In this document: positions 1 to 8,962 of the stretch, piece by piece
Position numbering within the stretch: the first letter of the stretch is position 1
How the letters are laid out: every line of letters starts with the position of its first letter
Source of the DNA: Rickettsiella grylli
GTDB taxonomy: Bacteria; Pseudomonadota; Gammaproteobacteria; Diplorickettsiales; Diplorickettsiaceae
DNA: 64,000 nucleotides
Assembly: GCF_000168295.1 (NCBI RefSeq)
Contig: NZ_AAQJ02000001.1
Span: 124,001 to 188,000 of the forward strand
Direction of reading: 5' to 3'
The notes under the pieces: generated by a model
Told to the model about the DNA's origin: nothing
Seen by the model: the letters and a program-made list of their open reading frames with translations, nothing else
The model's database searches: none
Position numbers and translations under genes: made by a program

Positions 1-5
1 CAGGT

Positions 6-779
6 ATGGCTTTAACTAGTTTTACTCCTATCGGGTTAGTAGGAACAGCGGTCATCATTGGAGTCAGTCTTTTAATAGGCATAATGTATGGTATTTATTC
101 ATCCTATAAAGCAAATCAAGACTATGAACTAAAATTTAATAACATTAGGAATAAAGTTAAAGTTTTATGTGATGAAGTACCAAATAGAAAAGTACTGAAT
201 AAGTCATTATGTGATTACGATAGATTACTCCGCCGCTTTGCTGATGAACAACCGCTATGGACTAAGGTTAAAAAATTTTTAAATCGGTTTATGGTGTGTG
301 GTAAACGCTTGGGGACTGGAAGCTTATTTTTTCGGTTGATTTTATGGACCCCTATAACCGTGATTACTACAGCGTCCGCTCCGATAAATCTTGGTTTTTT
401 TCCGATAATCTTAATCATGGGAATTGCTTTCAGTGCCGTTGTTTTTATGGGGTGGTGCCTTTATGCTTATAATCTTGAAAGTAAAATGAGGCAAGCAGGA
501 AGACTCGTTGAACATTTGACACAAACTGAGCAGTTAAATTGTGTTGATGTTGAATTAGTAGAAGAAGGTTTTGGTGTAGCGGTATTAGGTACAGCGCACA
601 GAAGAAATTCTTTTCATAAAGACATGGAAAAAATTCAAAATAAATCAGATCTAGAAAAAATTAATAATCATTCAACATTGCATAGTGGTTTATTTGTTAC
701 AACGAAACATCAGTCAAGTGGTCGTGATGAAAAAATAGGAACCAGCCAAGCTATTGTTAACGTTAACGCTCATTATTAA
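6..779 (+). CDS. Membrane protein of unknown function
   Basis: The reading frame codes for 257 residues. Visible are a hydrophobic segment at about residues 10-31 and a second hydrophobic block at about 108-153, separated by a basic, polar stretch, so it is probably an inner-membrane protein with a long hydrophilic C-terminal tail (about 155-257). I recognise no catalytic motif and no family. The ATG lies only five bases from the window edge, so the true start may be further upstream. Its 3' end overlaps the convergent rsmJ gene by 17 bases. No function is proposed. Confidence 0.6.
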   Translation: MALTSFTPIGLVGTAVIIGVSLLIGIMYGIYSSYKANQDYELKFNNIRNKVKVLCDEVPNRKVLNKSLCDYDRLLRRFADEQPLWTKVKKFLNRFMVCGKRLGTGSLFFRLILWTPITVITTASAPINLGFFPIILIMGIAFSAVVFMGWCLYAYNLESKMRQAGRLVEHLTQTEQLNCVDVELVEEGFGVAVLGTAHRRNSFHKDMEKIQNKSDLEKINNHSTLHSGLFVTTKHQSSGRDEKIGTSQAIVNVNAHY

Positions 780-1554
780 AAGAGCAGGTTAGATAAACAT
801 CTAAACGATGCTGTTTGCCGAATAGGCTATAGTTGGGTTTTATTTCTGCTAAATAGATTGATGAACGTGGTCTTTTTACTACAACGCGTTTTTTCGCATA
901 AGTCATTGCTAATTTTAACAAATGAAAGGCATCACTATCATTGCCTACCAAAAAGCGAAGTAAGCGCATCTCTCGTTTAGCGAATGCTGTTTTGTTCGAA
1001 TGAGGATACATCGGATCAAGATAGATGACATCAGGTGCTGAATAGATGCGCCTCTTTATTTTTTCTAAATAAATATGGGCGTCGATATTTATTAAGGTTA
1101 TTGATAGAGTTCTAGAGTCTGAAAATTTTAAAGCGCGTTTTAAGCCATCTTCTAATAAAATAAAAATGAATGGTGAACGTTCGAGTAAAGTAACTGCGCA
1201 ACCTAGCTTGGCTAAGATAAAACCGTCACGTCCAAGCCCCGCTGTCACATCTAAGACGATGGGTTTAAAATTTGGTTTTAGTCCAATGGCTTTCGCTAAT
1301 AACTGCTTTTGATTTTGTAAATGACGTATTCTAAAGGCTAGTTTCCCATGTAGAAAGTCAATTTTTAATTTTCCTTGTTTATTTTTGATAGCTTCGAGAT
1401 ATAAACCGGAAGAAGTTAAAACAAAAACATAATCAAATTGATCCCTATCAACGTAATTGACATAAGGGAGTAAATTTTTTTGAGCTAAAAGGCGAGCCTG
1501 AGACAATAGATCTGTTTCGTTGCTTGTTATAGCGACAGAGAAAAAGGTATTCAT
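763..1554 (-). CDS. rsmJ: 16S rRNA (guanine-1516-N2)-methyltransferase RsmJ
   Basis: This 263-residue protein belongs to the RsmJ (YhiQ) family of SAM-dependent methyltransferases, which methylate N2 of G1516 in 16S rRNA. The SAM-binding motif DVTAGLGRDG is at residues 102-111 and the family's catalytic-site motif DPMYP is at 180-184. Length matches the family (about 250). Its start codon overlaps the stop of the upstream methyltransferase gene by four bases (1551-1554), so the two are probably co-transcribed and translationally coupled. The gene is convergent with the membrane protein at 6-779. Confidence 0.9.
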   Translation of the reverse strand: MNTFFSVAITSNETDLLSQARLLAQKNLLPYVNYVDRDQFDYVFVLTSSGLYLEAIKNKQGKLKIDFLHGKLAFRIRHLQNQKQLLAKAIGLKPNFKPIVLDVTAGLGRDGFILAKLGCAVTLLERSPFIFILLEDGLKRALKFSDSRTLSITLINIDAHIYLEKIKRRIYSAPDVIYLDPMYPHSNKTAFAKREMRLLRFLVGNDSDAFHLLKLAMTYAKKRVVVKRPRSSIYLAEIKPNYSLFGKQHRLDVYLTCSFNNER

Positions 1555-2108
1555 TCGTGACGAAATACATCAATGCGAGCCGGGGGTAAATTTTTCCACA
1601 CACGCCGCTGGTGAACCAGCTTTAATTGCGTAGAAGGAAATAAAGGTTTTCCCCACAAATTATAGGTATATTGAATATAGAGACCTCCTTTTGACAACAC
1701 TTGATTAATTTCATCCCCCATTTTTTTTAAAAAAGAAGATGATAATGTACGTAAAGGGAGGCTTGAGACAATGGCTTGTATGGGATCTGAAATGGAATGA
1801 CGAATTAAACGATGTAATTCGCAGGCATCCCCTTGAATAATATTTAGTTGAGGAAAACGCTGCATTAAATGGGAAGAAAGCTTAACCGATCGTTCAATAA
1901 CGATAAGCTGATGAAAAAATTTTTTTTGGCTCATCAACGCTGCTGTGATAGCTCCTGTTCCAGCGCCTAATTCTACAATGACACCCGGTGGGCTTCCTAT
2001 TATTTGTTCAGTTAAGCAATAGGCTAGTCTTTTCGAGCTTGGAAATAATGCGCCTATTTTACTAGGGTGCATGACGGCTTCGTAAAAAAATAACGTAAAA
2101 GCTCTCAT
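1551..2108 (-). CDS. SAM-dependent methyltransferase, phospholipid N-methyltransferase-like
   Basis: A 185-residue class I methyltransferase. It carries motif I (VELGAGTGAITAAL, about residues 45-58), an acidic residue at the end of the following strand (VIER), and a motif IV-like stretch (AIVSSLPLRTL). The N-terminal pattern with HPSKIGALFPSS is typical of the short PmtA-like/COG3963 methyltransferases annotated as phospholipid N-methyltransferases, which resemble rRNA adenine dimethylases. The substrate cannot be read from sequence: a phospholipid or an rRNA role are both possible. It overlaps rsmJ by four bases, forming a two-gene unit. Confidence 0.7.
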   Translation of the reverse strand: MRAFTLFFYEAVMHPSKIGALFPSSKRLAYCLTEQIIGSPPGVIVELGAGTGAITAALMSQKKFFHQLIVIERSVKLSSHLMQRFPQLNIIQGDACELHRLIRHSISDPIQAIVSSLPLRTLSSSFLKKMGDEINQVLSKGGLYIQYTYNLWGKPLFPSTQLKLVHQRRVWKNLPPARIDVFRHE

Positions 2109-2173
2109 AGTTTACCTTCAAATCTATTATTTTAATGAGCTAAACGTATATAGTTTAAATCAAAACACGTTGT

Positions 2174-3241
2174 CTAGCACGATTTATTTGAATCCGTCTG
2201 AATTAATATTTTTTTTAATATCGTTAAAAAATATTGATTTTGTTGAGGCATCCCAATTGAAATACGTAAAAAATGAGGCAGTCCATAATCAAGTAAAGGT
2301 CTAACCGATATGCCTGCTAATAAAAGTTGCTGATGGATGGGCCAGCTCGGTGATTTTAAATCGATGCATAAAAAATTTGCATGAGAAGGTAATATCGTTA
2401 AACCCAAATTTTGTAAGCCTTTTGATAGTTTAGCGTGTTCTTGCCGATTTAATAATCGACTTAAATGGATATGTTTTTTATCTTTAAGGCTGGCTTCTGC
2501 GGCGGCTAATGCAACTGCATTTATTCTGAAAGGTAAAGAATTTCTATTTAAAATGGAAGCTATTTTGGGATGACTCATCGCATACCCTAGTCTTAAACCG
2601 GCTAGACCATAGAACTTGGAAAAAGTCCTCAGAATGATTAAATTAGAATACTGACTGAGCAAAGAGATACTATTCGGATAATCAGCTATTTCGACATATT
2701 CATTATAGGCTTCATCAAGGACGACTAATATATCTTTTGAAATATTTTCAAATAGATAATGCAGCTCAAATTTATTCATGTAACTACCCGTGGGGTTATT
2801 GGGGTTGACAATAAAGATGATTTTGGTCCAAGGATCAATGGCGTCAAGTAAACATTGCGCTGAAATAGAAAATAATTCGTTTTTAGCGTGTTTAATTTTT
2901 ATATGGGCTTTTTTTAATACTTTTGAAATGCCCGCAAAGCAAAAACGAGGAATAACAGCCGAATTTAATGGATTTAAAGTAGTATGGACAATGAGCTCTA
3001 ATAAACTTTCTGATCCATTTCCCAATGTAATATTTTCAGGAGCAATATTGAGGTGGGTTGATAGAGACTTTTTTAAAGTGTTTCCATGACTGTCTGGATA
3101 ACGATGGCAATTAAGCAGGGCTTTTTGTCCTGCAGCTATTGCAAGTGGACTAGCGCCCAGTGGGTTTTCGTTAAGATCAAGTTTTATAATTTCCGTAGGC
3201 TTTTTGTGAAAAGCGAGGTTTTTCTTTGAAAACATTGCCAT
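2174..3241 (-). CDS. hisC: Histidinol-phosphate aminotransferase family protein
   Basis: A 355-residue fold-type I PLP aminotransferase of the HisC family, the expected family length. Visible are the N-terminal LDLNENPLG motif (about 21-29), VNPNNPTG (145-152), LDEAY with the PLP-ring aspartate at 176, and RTFSKFYGLAG with the Schiff-base lysine at K209. HisC converts imidazole-acetol phosphate to histidinol phosphate. No other his genes lie within this window, so it may act as an aromatic or general aminotransferase instead. It is divergent from coaX, with a 57-base gap. Confidence 0.88.
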   Translation of the reverse strand: MAMFSKKNLAFHKKPTEIIKLDLNENPLGASPLAIAAGQKALLNCHRYPDSHGNTLKKSLSTHLNIAPENITLGNGSESLLELIVHTTLNPLNSAVIPRFCFAGISKVLKKAHIKIKHAKNELFSISAQCLLDAIDPWTKIIFIVNPNNPTGSYMNKFELHYLFENISKDILVVLDEAYNEYVEIADYPNSISLLSQYSNLIILRTFSKFYGLAGLRLGYAMSHPKIASILNRNSLPFRINAVALAAAEASLKDKKHIHLSRLLNRQEHAKLSKGLQNLGLTILPSHANFLCIDLKSPSWPIHQQLLLAGISVRPLLDYGLPHFLRISIGMPQQNQYFLTILKKILIQTDSNKSC

Positions 3242-3298
3242 TTTAACGATATTTTAAGTATAGTAATTTAATTATTAATAGATTACTTGGTTTAATTT

Positions 3299-4090
3299 AT
3301 GCTGTTATGTTTGGACGTGGGAAATACACATATATTATGTGGTGTATTCATCAAAGATGAACTTATTTTACGTTTTCGATATGCAACGCCATTATTGGGG
3401 ACAGCCGATCAATTCGGAATTTTTTTAATCAATATATTAAAGCTCAATCGGTTAGATCCATTAAAAATTAATGCCATTTCCATCGCCTCGGTTGTTCCCA
3501 ATTATGATTATACATTACGACATACCTTTTTTCAGTATTTTAAAAATGCTGATTATTTTATGTTACAGCCCGGTGTTAAAACGGGCTTAAATATTCGTTG
3601 TAAAAGTCCCAATGAAGTCGGTGCGGATAGAATTGCCAACGCGATTGGTGCAATCGCGGCTTTTCCAAAAATAGCTTTAATTCTTGTTGATATGGGTACA
3701 GCGACAACTTTATGCGCGATTAGTGCCGATCGAAATTATTTGGGGGGCGCTATTTTGCCCGGGTTACGGCTTTGCATGGAGACCTTGAAAAATAATACCG
3801 CTAAATTGATGGCGGTCGATATAGAAATACCCAGCACTGTTATGGGCAGAACAACGCGTGAAAGTATTCAAAGTGGACTTTATTATGGTCATTTAGGTGC
3901 ATTGAAAGAGATTATTTCAGGATTTAAGCGAGAAGTTTTTCCTCATCAAATAGTGAAAGTCATTGGTACAGGGGGATTCTCTCAGCTTTATGAAAAGACC
4001 CACCTATTTGATACTATTATTCCAGATTTAGTCTTACAAGGTTTACGTAGAGCCTATGAATATAGCTGTTTAGAATTTAAAAAAAACTAA
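3299..4090 (+). CDS. coaX: Type III pantothenate kinase
   Basis: This 263-residue protein phosphorylates pantothenate, the first step of coenzyme A synthesis. The ASKHA-fold signatures of CoaX are visible: the phosphate-binding DVGNT at residues 6-10, GADR at 108-111 and DMGTATT at 131-137, then GGAILPG further on. The start is the ATG at 3299, directly giving the conserved N-terminus. The 3' end overlaps the convergent YdcF-like gene by four bases. Confidence 0.93.
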   Translation: MLLCLDVGNTHILCGVFIKDELILRFRYATPLLGTADQFGIFLINILKLNRLDPLKINAISIASVVPNYDYTLRHTFFQYFKNADYFMLQPGVKTGLNIRCKSPNEVGADRIANAIGAIAAFPKIALILVDMGTATTLCAISADRNYLGGAILPGLRLCMETLKNNTAKLMAVDIEIPSTVMGRTTRESIQSGLYYGHLGALKEIISGFKREVFPHQIVKVIGTGGFSQLYEKTHLFDTIIPDLVLQGLRRAYEYSCLEFKKN

Positions 4091-4935
4091 TGGGTTGCAT
4101 AGAGAGAAATTCTATTTCTAAAAAAATCATAGAGATAAAAACGAAAAATCCCAACATATTCATGAATGACAAAATCATTCATAGCAAAATTGTAACCAAT
4201 AGGATAACGAGTAAAAGGAATCGTAATAAAATCAGAAGCAATAGGCGTTGGGTAAATATTAAAAAATGAAAAATATAGAAGTGAACGTTTTAACGTGAAT
4301 GCTGAGTTTACTAACAATAATTGGCTACTATCCTGTTTTTTTAAAAGGAAACTCGAAAATTTAGCGTTTTGGTAAGTATTGTTGCTTTGCGTTTCTAATT
4401 GAATATCTTTCGCGTTAATGCCTAAGGATAATAAAGCCTCCTGATAAATTGTTGCTTCGGTATTTCCATTATTTAAAGGATCGCCGCCACTGATTAAAAT
4501 AGTGCAGATGGTGTTCGCTTTTTTACATTTATGATACAGTAGCACTGTTTGTATAATTCTAGAAAACGCGAATAGACTCGGTCTGATTTTATTAGATTTA
4601 GGATCTTTACTGGTGCCTGCGCCTAATAAAATAATAGTATTTTTTTGTTTCCAGTGGATAGGTGTAGACAAATTATAAGCGGATTGTAAATTGTGTAATA
4701 GATAGGCAGGAATAACGCCATTACCTATGAAAAAATAACTTAAAATTACAATGGATCCTATCATCAAACTTGTTTTTTTTAAATTGAATAAGCAAGCGAG
4801 AATAAACATTAATAATAATAGAAATACGAAAAAAGTTGACATATTCAGTCTTTCAGTTAGTGAGCAATCGTGTAAAGCAGAGATTAAACAGAAAAAATAC
4901 TTTATTGAGAATTCTTGACTCAATTCTAAAACCAT
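4087..4935 (-). CDS. YdcF/ElyC-like (DUF218) membrane-anchored protein
   Basis: A 282-residue protein with two hydrophobic segments near the N-terminus (about 34-50 and 57-75) followed by a soluble DUF218-type domain. Family landmarks are IILLGAG at the domain start, LISGGDP followed by a glutamate-rich helix (NTEATIYQEAL), and the ETQSNNTYQNA segment. ElyC/SanA/YdcF proteins act in the periplasm and are linked to envelope integrity; the reaction is unknown. The start is uncertain: an internal ATG at 4842 (residue 32) would put the first membrane helix at the N-terminus. Neither has a strong ribosome-binding site. Confidence 0.75.
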   Translation of the reverse strand: MVLELSQEFSIKYFFCLISALHDCSLTERLNMSTFFVFLLLLMFILACLFNLKKTSLMIGSIVILSYFFIGNGVIPAYLLHNLQSAYNLSTPIHWKQKNTIILLGAGTSKDPKSNKIRPSLFAFSRIIQTVLLYHKCKKANTICTILISGGDPLNNGNTEATIYQEALLSLGINAKDIQLETQSNNTYQNAKFSSFLLKKQDSSQLLLVNSAFTLKRSLLYFSFFNIYPTPIASDFITIPFTRYPIGYNFAMNDFVIHEYVGIFRFYLYDFFRNRISLYATH

Positions 4936-4972
4936 GAATAAATAGCTACCTTAATATATCATTGAAATATTT

Positions 4973-4989
4973 AGTAGCTCAATGCTACT
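4973..4989 (+). promoter_or_regulatory. Inverted repeat upstream of the siderophore synthetase gene
   Basis: AGTAGC (4973-4978) and GCTACT (4984-4989) form a perfect six-base inverted repeat with a five-base spacer, about 20 bases before the ribosome-binding site of the IucA/IucC-type gene. It could be an operator or an mRNA hairpin. It does not match the Fur-box consensus, so control by iron is not shown. Confidence 0.3.
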
Positions 4990-5021
4990 CATAAGTTGAT
5001 TTGAATTATAAGGAAAGAATT

Positions 5022-6905
5022 ATGCATGTCATAGATAGAGTAGCCACTCAAGAGATGCGCTTCGGCGAACAACATAATTATTTAAATTCTCTTCATTTTT
5101 CAATAAATGAATGTATTTCTGAGGTTAACAAACATTCCTTAAAACAGTTGCTATTAGCGTTTTTACGTGAAGATATTTTACCTTATCACTATCAAAACGC
5201 CACTGTCATTTTTGATCTTCAACGATCTAATTATTTTATGTATGTTACTCGCGTGAAATTATTTTCGTTGTTAAGATTTACTCATTTTGACAGCTTAATT
5301 TTGAAACATAAATTGACTTCTTTAAAACAGACCATTACTGATCCTTTAAAATTGTTAGATATTGTGAAAAATGAATTAGAAAATATTTTAAATATGGATC
5401 AATGGTTAAAATTTTACAAGGAAATAGCGAATCATTTGCAGAATGCATTACTTTCTACCTGTAGAAAATACAGTATTAATAGACTGGCTGAAAGAACTCA
5501 AACAGGGTCTCGACTTCAACTGAATCGTTTATTAAAATCATCACAAATAACAAATAATTCTTTACAATTTGAACAATCTGTGTTTAACGGGCATCCTTAC
5601 CATCCTTGTGCTAAAACCAAACTAGGGTTTACAAACGAAGATACGATTAATTATTCACCTGAATTTAAGTCTAAAGTAGGAATTTATATTACAGCAGTAC
5701 AAAAAAATTATGTACATATTGAATCTATGAAAAAAAATACGGATTTTACGGAATGGTTTACCGAGTGTTATCCCAAAGCCTGGTCATGTTGGCTGGAGGA
5801 ATTGAAGGAAAATAACTTAGACGTTAAAAATTATATTCCGTTTCCCGTACACCCTTGGCAAGTTAATTATTTTACTTTCATATCCCCTTTATTTAAAGAA
5901 TATATTGAAAATAAGATTATTGTTATTTTTGATAAATCTAAAATTATGGCAAGCCCAACCTTATCTTTTCGTACACTTTCTCCATTGGAAAATATTAATG
6001 CACCTTATATTAAATTGCCAGTAGCGGTTCAAGCGACGAGTATTGTAAGAACCTTATCACCTATTTCTACAAAAAATATGCCTAAAATTAGTAATATTTT
6101 GCAAAAAATTTTACTAATAGAAAATTATTTTTCGAATCGTTTAGATTTATTGCCGGAATCTTATGGATTACATTTAAAAAAGTTAGATATTGATGAGGCG
6201 AAACATTTTACGGCTATTTTTCGCGAAAATATAACAAATCATCTTGCTGATAATGAAGTTGCTATTGTTGTTGCTGCGCTTTTTGAAAAATCATCAAAGA
6301 GTGAAACGAGTTTATTTATTGAAATTATGCAATTAGCAGGTTGTTTAAACTTTCGGGAAGCATTAACTTACTTTGCTCATTATACGGATCTTGTATTAGG
6401 TAGTTATTTAGATTTATTTTTACTCTATGGTATTGCGTTAGAAGGACATCAGCAAAATACGTTAGCTATTCTTAAAGAAGGTAAAATTAAAAGATTTATT
6501 GCGAGAGATTTTGATGGTATTGAAATTCATGCAGATAGTTTAAAAGCGACGGGAATTACTTTAGATAGTACTACTGAACATTCACCTTATTTAAAAAATA
6601 AAGATACCGTTAGAAACCAACTTTTATATACCGTCTATCAATTGCATTTAGGGGAGATTGTATTACTTTTAGCAAATTATTTTAATTGTGAAGAAAAACC
6701 TTTTTGGAAAATTATTAGAAAAATAACTGAACAGAGATTTTACGCATTAAAAAATCGAATGTGTCCAATGAGTTGGAAAAATGAATTTAATGCAATTTTA
6801 AATACACATTGGCCAGTAAAGGCATTACTTCGCATGAGACTAGAAAAAAATTATTTACGTGATGGGGGATTATTTTTTCAGATCGTGAATCCTTTAAATT
6901 TATAA
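5022..6905 (+). CDS. IucA/IucC-type NIS siderophore synthetase (LbtA-like)
   Basis: This protein (627 residues from the ATG at 5022) belongs to the NRPS-independent siderophore synthetases, which adenylate a citrate-type carboxylate and condense it with an amine. Motifs are HPYHPCAKTKLGF at about residue 190, FPVHPWQ at about 275, the LPVAVQAT...RTLSP stretch, and RDFDGIEIH near residue 500. The reading frame could start at a TTG at 5001, but an AAGGAAAG Shine-Dalgarno stands just before the ATG at 5022. The next gene, an MFS transporter, starts 2 bases after its stop, an arrangement matching lbtA-lbtB of Legionella legiobactin synthesis and export. The exact siderophore is not deducible. Confidence 0.85.
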   Translation: MHVIDRVATQEMRFGEQHNYLNSLHFSINECISEVNKHSLKQLLLAFLREDILPYHYQNATVIFDLQRSNYFMYVTRVKLFSLLRFTHFDSLILKHKLTSLKQTITDPLKLLDIVKNELENILNMDQWLKFYKEIANHLQNALLSTCRKYSINRLAERTQTGSRLQLNRLLKSSQITNNSLQFEQSVFNGHPYHPCAKTKLGFTNEDTINYSPEFKSKVGIYITAVQKNYVHIESMKKNTDFTEWFTECYPKAWSCWLEELKENNLDVKNYIPFPVHPWQVNYFTFISPLFKEYIENKIIVIFDKSKIMASPTLSFRTLSPLENINAPYIKLPVAVQATSIVRTLSPISTKNMPKISNILQKILLIENYFSNRLDLLPESYGLHLKKLDIDEAKHFTAIFRENITNHLADNEVAIVVAALFEKSSKSETSLFIEIMQLAGCLNFREALTYFAHYTDLVLGSYLDLFLLYGIALEGHQQNTLAILKEGKIKRFIARDFDGIEIHADSLKATGITLDSTTEHSPYLKNKDTVRNQLLYTVYQLHLGEIVLLLANYFNCEEKPFWKIIRKITEQRFYALKNRMCPMSWKNEFNAILNTHWPVKALLRMRLEKNYLRDGGLFFQIVNPLNL

Positions 6906-6907
6906 CG

Positions 6908-8101
6908 ATGGATAACAGGATAGTTAATACCAGAAGCTTTCCTCAGATACATTATATCATGTTGAGTCAGCTAATTATTATCGCTATGCTGGATATGAGC
7001 GATCCTTACTGGCCGTTAATTATCGCTTCCTATCGTTCTTTTGACCCTAAAACGTTACAATATTGGAGTGGGGCTCTTTATATGGCGCCTCTATTAACCA
7101 CCATTTTTACAACGTTAATATGGACGAAAATGGGTGAGCGCTTCGGGTATAAAAAAATGATATTACGTGCAGGAGCTGCATTAGCGATTAGCCAGTGGAT
7201 GCTTATTTTTTTAAAAAACCCAGGGTGGATTTTATTAGTGAGGTTATCACAGGGCGCCATGGCTGGTTTTACGGCAGCCGCACAAGCGTGGGCACTTAAA
7301 ATAACCTCTCCAAAGATGCATAGTCAAATTGTGGGACGTTTGCAATCGGCTACCGCATTGGGGAGTATTTTGGGCCCTATTTGCGGTGGATTTTTAGCAA
7401 ATTATTACGGCTATTTTTCTATTTTTATGATGGCCGGATTAGTGTGTGCTTTAGTTTCAGTATTTTTAGCGCAATTTTTGACGGAGAATCCTTTTCTTTT
7501 TGAAAATAAAAAAATTGAACTTAAAAGTAAAAAAAATACTTCAAAACAAAGTTTGTTGCTATTGCTTATTTGTTTTACACAAGCCGCACGTTGGATGTCG
7601 ACCCCGTTTTTTTCTTTATATATTGTAGAGCAACTCCATTCCAATACTATAACAGTAGGTATTATTTATGCATTAATGGCTTTAATGATGTCAATAACAG
7701 CACCTGCCCTTGGCCAAGTGCTCGATAAAAAGACTAATTATTTTTTATTGGGTAAAGAAATTCTCGTTGTTGTTTTGTTTGTGAGTGGCTTCGTTTACTG
7801 GTGTTATGCATTTATTTCTAAAGTTTATTTAGCACTTATACTCAGTTTATTTTTAGGGATAAGTTTTGGTGCTATTCCGTTGATACTTTTTACCTTTTTA
7901 CTAAAAGGGATAAAAGAGGATAGCCGTTCACAAATAGTGGGTATAAGTAATACTTCATTAAAATTAGGTAATTTATTAGGTATTCTTATTGGAACTATCG
8001 TTCAAGCAGAAGGTCGATTTATGACAAGTTTTATTTTTATTGGAATTTTTTATTTTTCCTTAGCCTTCGTTTCTTTGCATTACAAACAAATTGATTATTG
8101 A
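6908..8101 (+). CDS. MFS transporter, putative siderophore exporter (LbtB-like)
   Basis: A 397-residue major facilitator protein with about 12 hydrophobic segments. It shows the loop 2-3 signature (KMGERFGYKK, about residues 75-84) and a polar central loop near residue 200. It is read directly after the siderophore synthetase gene (2-base gap), so co-translation is likely, and export of the siderophore across the inner membrane is the simplest role. The family includes drug exporters, so the substrate assignment rests on context. Length is normal for MFS. Confidence 0.82.
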   Translation: MDNRIVNTRSFPQIHYIMLSQLIIIAMLDMSDPYWPLIIASYRSFDPKTLQYWSGALYMAPLLTTIFTTLIWTKMGERFGYKKMILRAGAALAISQWMLIFLKNPGWILLVRLSQGAMAGFTAAAQAWALKITSPKMHSQIVGRLQSATALGSILGPICGGFLANYYGYFSIFMMAGLVCALVSVFLAQFLTENPFLFENKKIELKSKKNTSKQSLLLLLICFTQAARWMSTPFFSLYIVEQLHSNTITVGIIYALMALMMSITAPALGQVLDKKTNYFLLGKEILVVVLFVSGFVYWCYAFISKVYLALILSLFLGISFGAIPLILFTFLLKGIKEDSRSQIVGISNTSLKLGNLLGILIGTIVQAEGRFMTSFIFIGIFYFSLAFVSLHYKQIDY

Positions 8102-8142
8102 AAAAATAAAGCGGTTAATGTTGTGTTAACCTTGTTGATTTT

Positions 8143-8523
8143 ATGAAAGCGATAACGAAACAATTTTCTCGTTTTTTTTTAGTGGGCGCTATTTCAGCCT
8201 TCATCCAGTTTTCAATTTTAATTAGCTTGGTTGAATTTCTTCGGCTTAATCCTATTGGGTCCTCCACCGTTGGCTATATTGTTGCGGCTATCCTCAATTA
8301 TAGTTTGAATCATTATTTTGCGTTTAAAAGTAATTTATCACATAAAAAAAGTTTAGTCCGGTTTTCAGTCAATGCAGTGTTTGGACTTTCTCTAAATTTT
8401 TTATTAATGAAGATTTTTTTAATCAAGTATACCTATATTTTAAGCCAAATTTTCTCCTCGGCGATAATTTTAGGTTGGAACTTCTTAGTCCATCGTTATT
8501 GGACTTTTTGTTCCCAACGGTAA
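8143..8523 (+). CDS. GtrA-like family membrane protein
   Basis: A 126-residue protein with four predicted membrane helices that matches the GtrA-like family. It has the N-terminal RFFLVGAISAFIQF pattern, the NYSLNHYFAFKS segment at about residue 52, and the closing NFLVHRYWTF. Family members flip or position undecaprenyl-phosphate-linked sugars for cell-surface glycosylation. It follows the MFS gene after 41 bases that contain a small hairpin (GGTTAA / TTAACC at 8113-8131). A tie to the siderophore genes is not implied. Confidence 0.82.
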   Translation: MKAITKQFSRFFLVGAISAFIQFSILISLVEFLRLNPIGSSTVGYIVAAILNYSLNHYFAFKSNLSHKKSLVRFSVNAVFGLSLNFLLMKIFLIKYTYILSQIFSSAIILGWNFLVHRYWTFCSQR

Positions 8524-8539
8524 CAAGTAGTCATTATAA

Positions 8540-8692
8540 TTATTTTTTTCTTTTAGAACCCCTGTTTTTTTTAGCCAAACGATAAGCAATAGCGACCGCT
8601 TGTTTTTGAGGTTTTCCCGCTTTGATTTCTTGTTTGATATTCGCTGAAATGCCTTTTGGCGTTTTTGCAGCCTTTCCTTTAATAAGAGGCAT
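8540..8692 (-). CDS. Small basic protein, DUF6496-like
   Basis: A 50-residue open frame starting MPLIKGKAAKTPKGIS and ending in a lysine/arginine-rich tail. It contains the pattern GKPQKQAVAIAY found in a widespread family of tiny basic proteins in bacteria and phages (often labelled DUF6496 or hypothetical). An AGGA ribosome-binding site lies about 10 bases upstream of the ATG. The high charge suggests nucleic-acid binding, but no function is known. It is convergent with the GtrA-like gene, 16 bases from its stop. Confidence 0.7.
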   Translation of the reverse strand: MPLIKGKAAKTPKGISANIKQEIKAGKPQKQAVAIAYRLAKKNRGSKRKK

Positions 8693-8962
8693 AATAAATT
8701 CCTGAAGATAGATTATCTATTTAGTGTAGTAAAAAAATAAAAATAATTCAATCTCACAAAATGCAAAGCTTACGGCCCTAAAAAAGTAGGATAAATTTGA
8801 TTAATAAATTCGTTGCTGTTGAATTGATTTTCCATTATATTTTGTTTCTCAATCAATTAACGGAGATTTATCGAAGAAAAAATTAATGAATTTACCGACT
8901 TGTTATATTTTATAAAAAATGATTTAATTCAGTCTAAACCGAAAATTAAAAAATAATAAAAA
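8693..8962. other. AT-rich intergenic stretch
   Basis: About 270 very AT-rich bases between the small basic gene and the FkbH-like remnant. I see no coding frame, RNA gene or clear repeat here. Confidence 0.5.

Noticed and set aside
215..418. Minus-strand frame of 67 residues inside the first gene
   Set aside because: It lies wholly antisense to a longer intact frame and shows no family pattern or ribosome-binding site.
4936..5021. Fur box before the siderophore gene
   Set aside because: Only short AT-rich partial matches occur; the clear inverted repeat there has a different sequence.
8113..8131. GGTTAA/TTAACC hairpin as a terminator after the MFS gene
   Set aside because: It has no T run and lies in the leader of the next co-directional gene.
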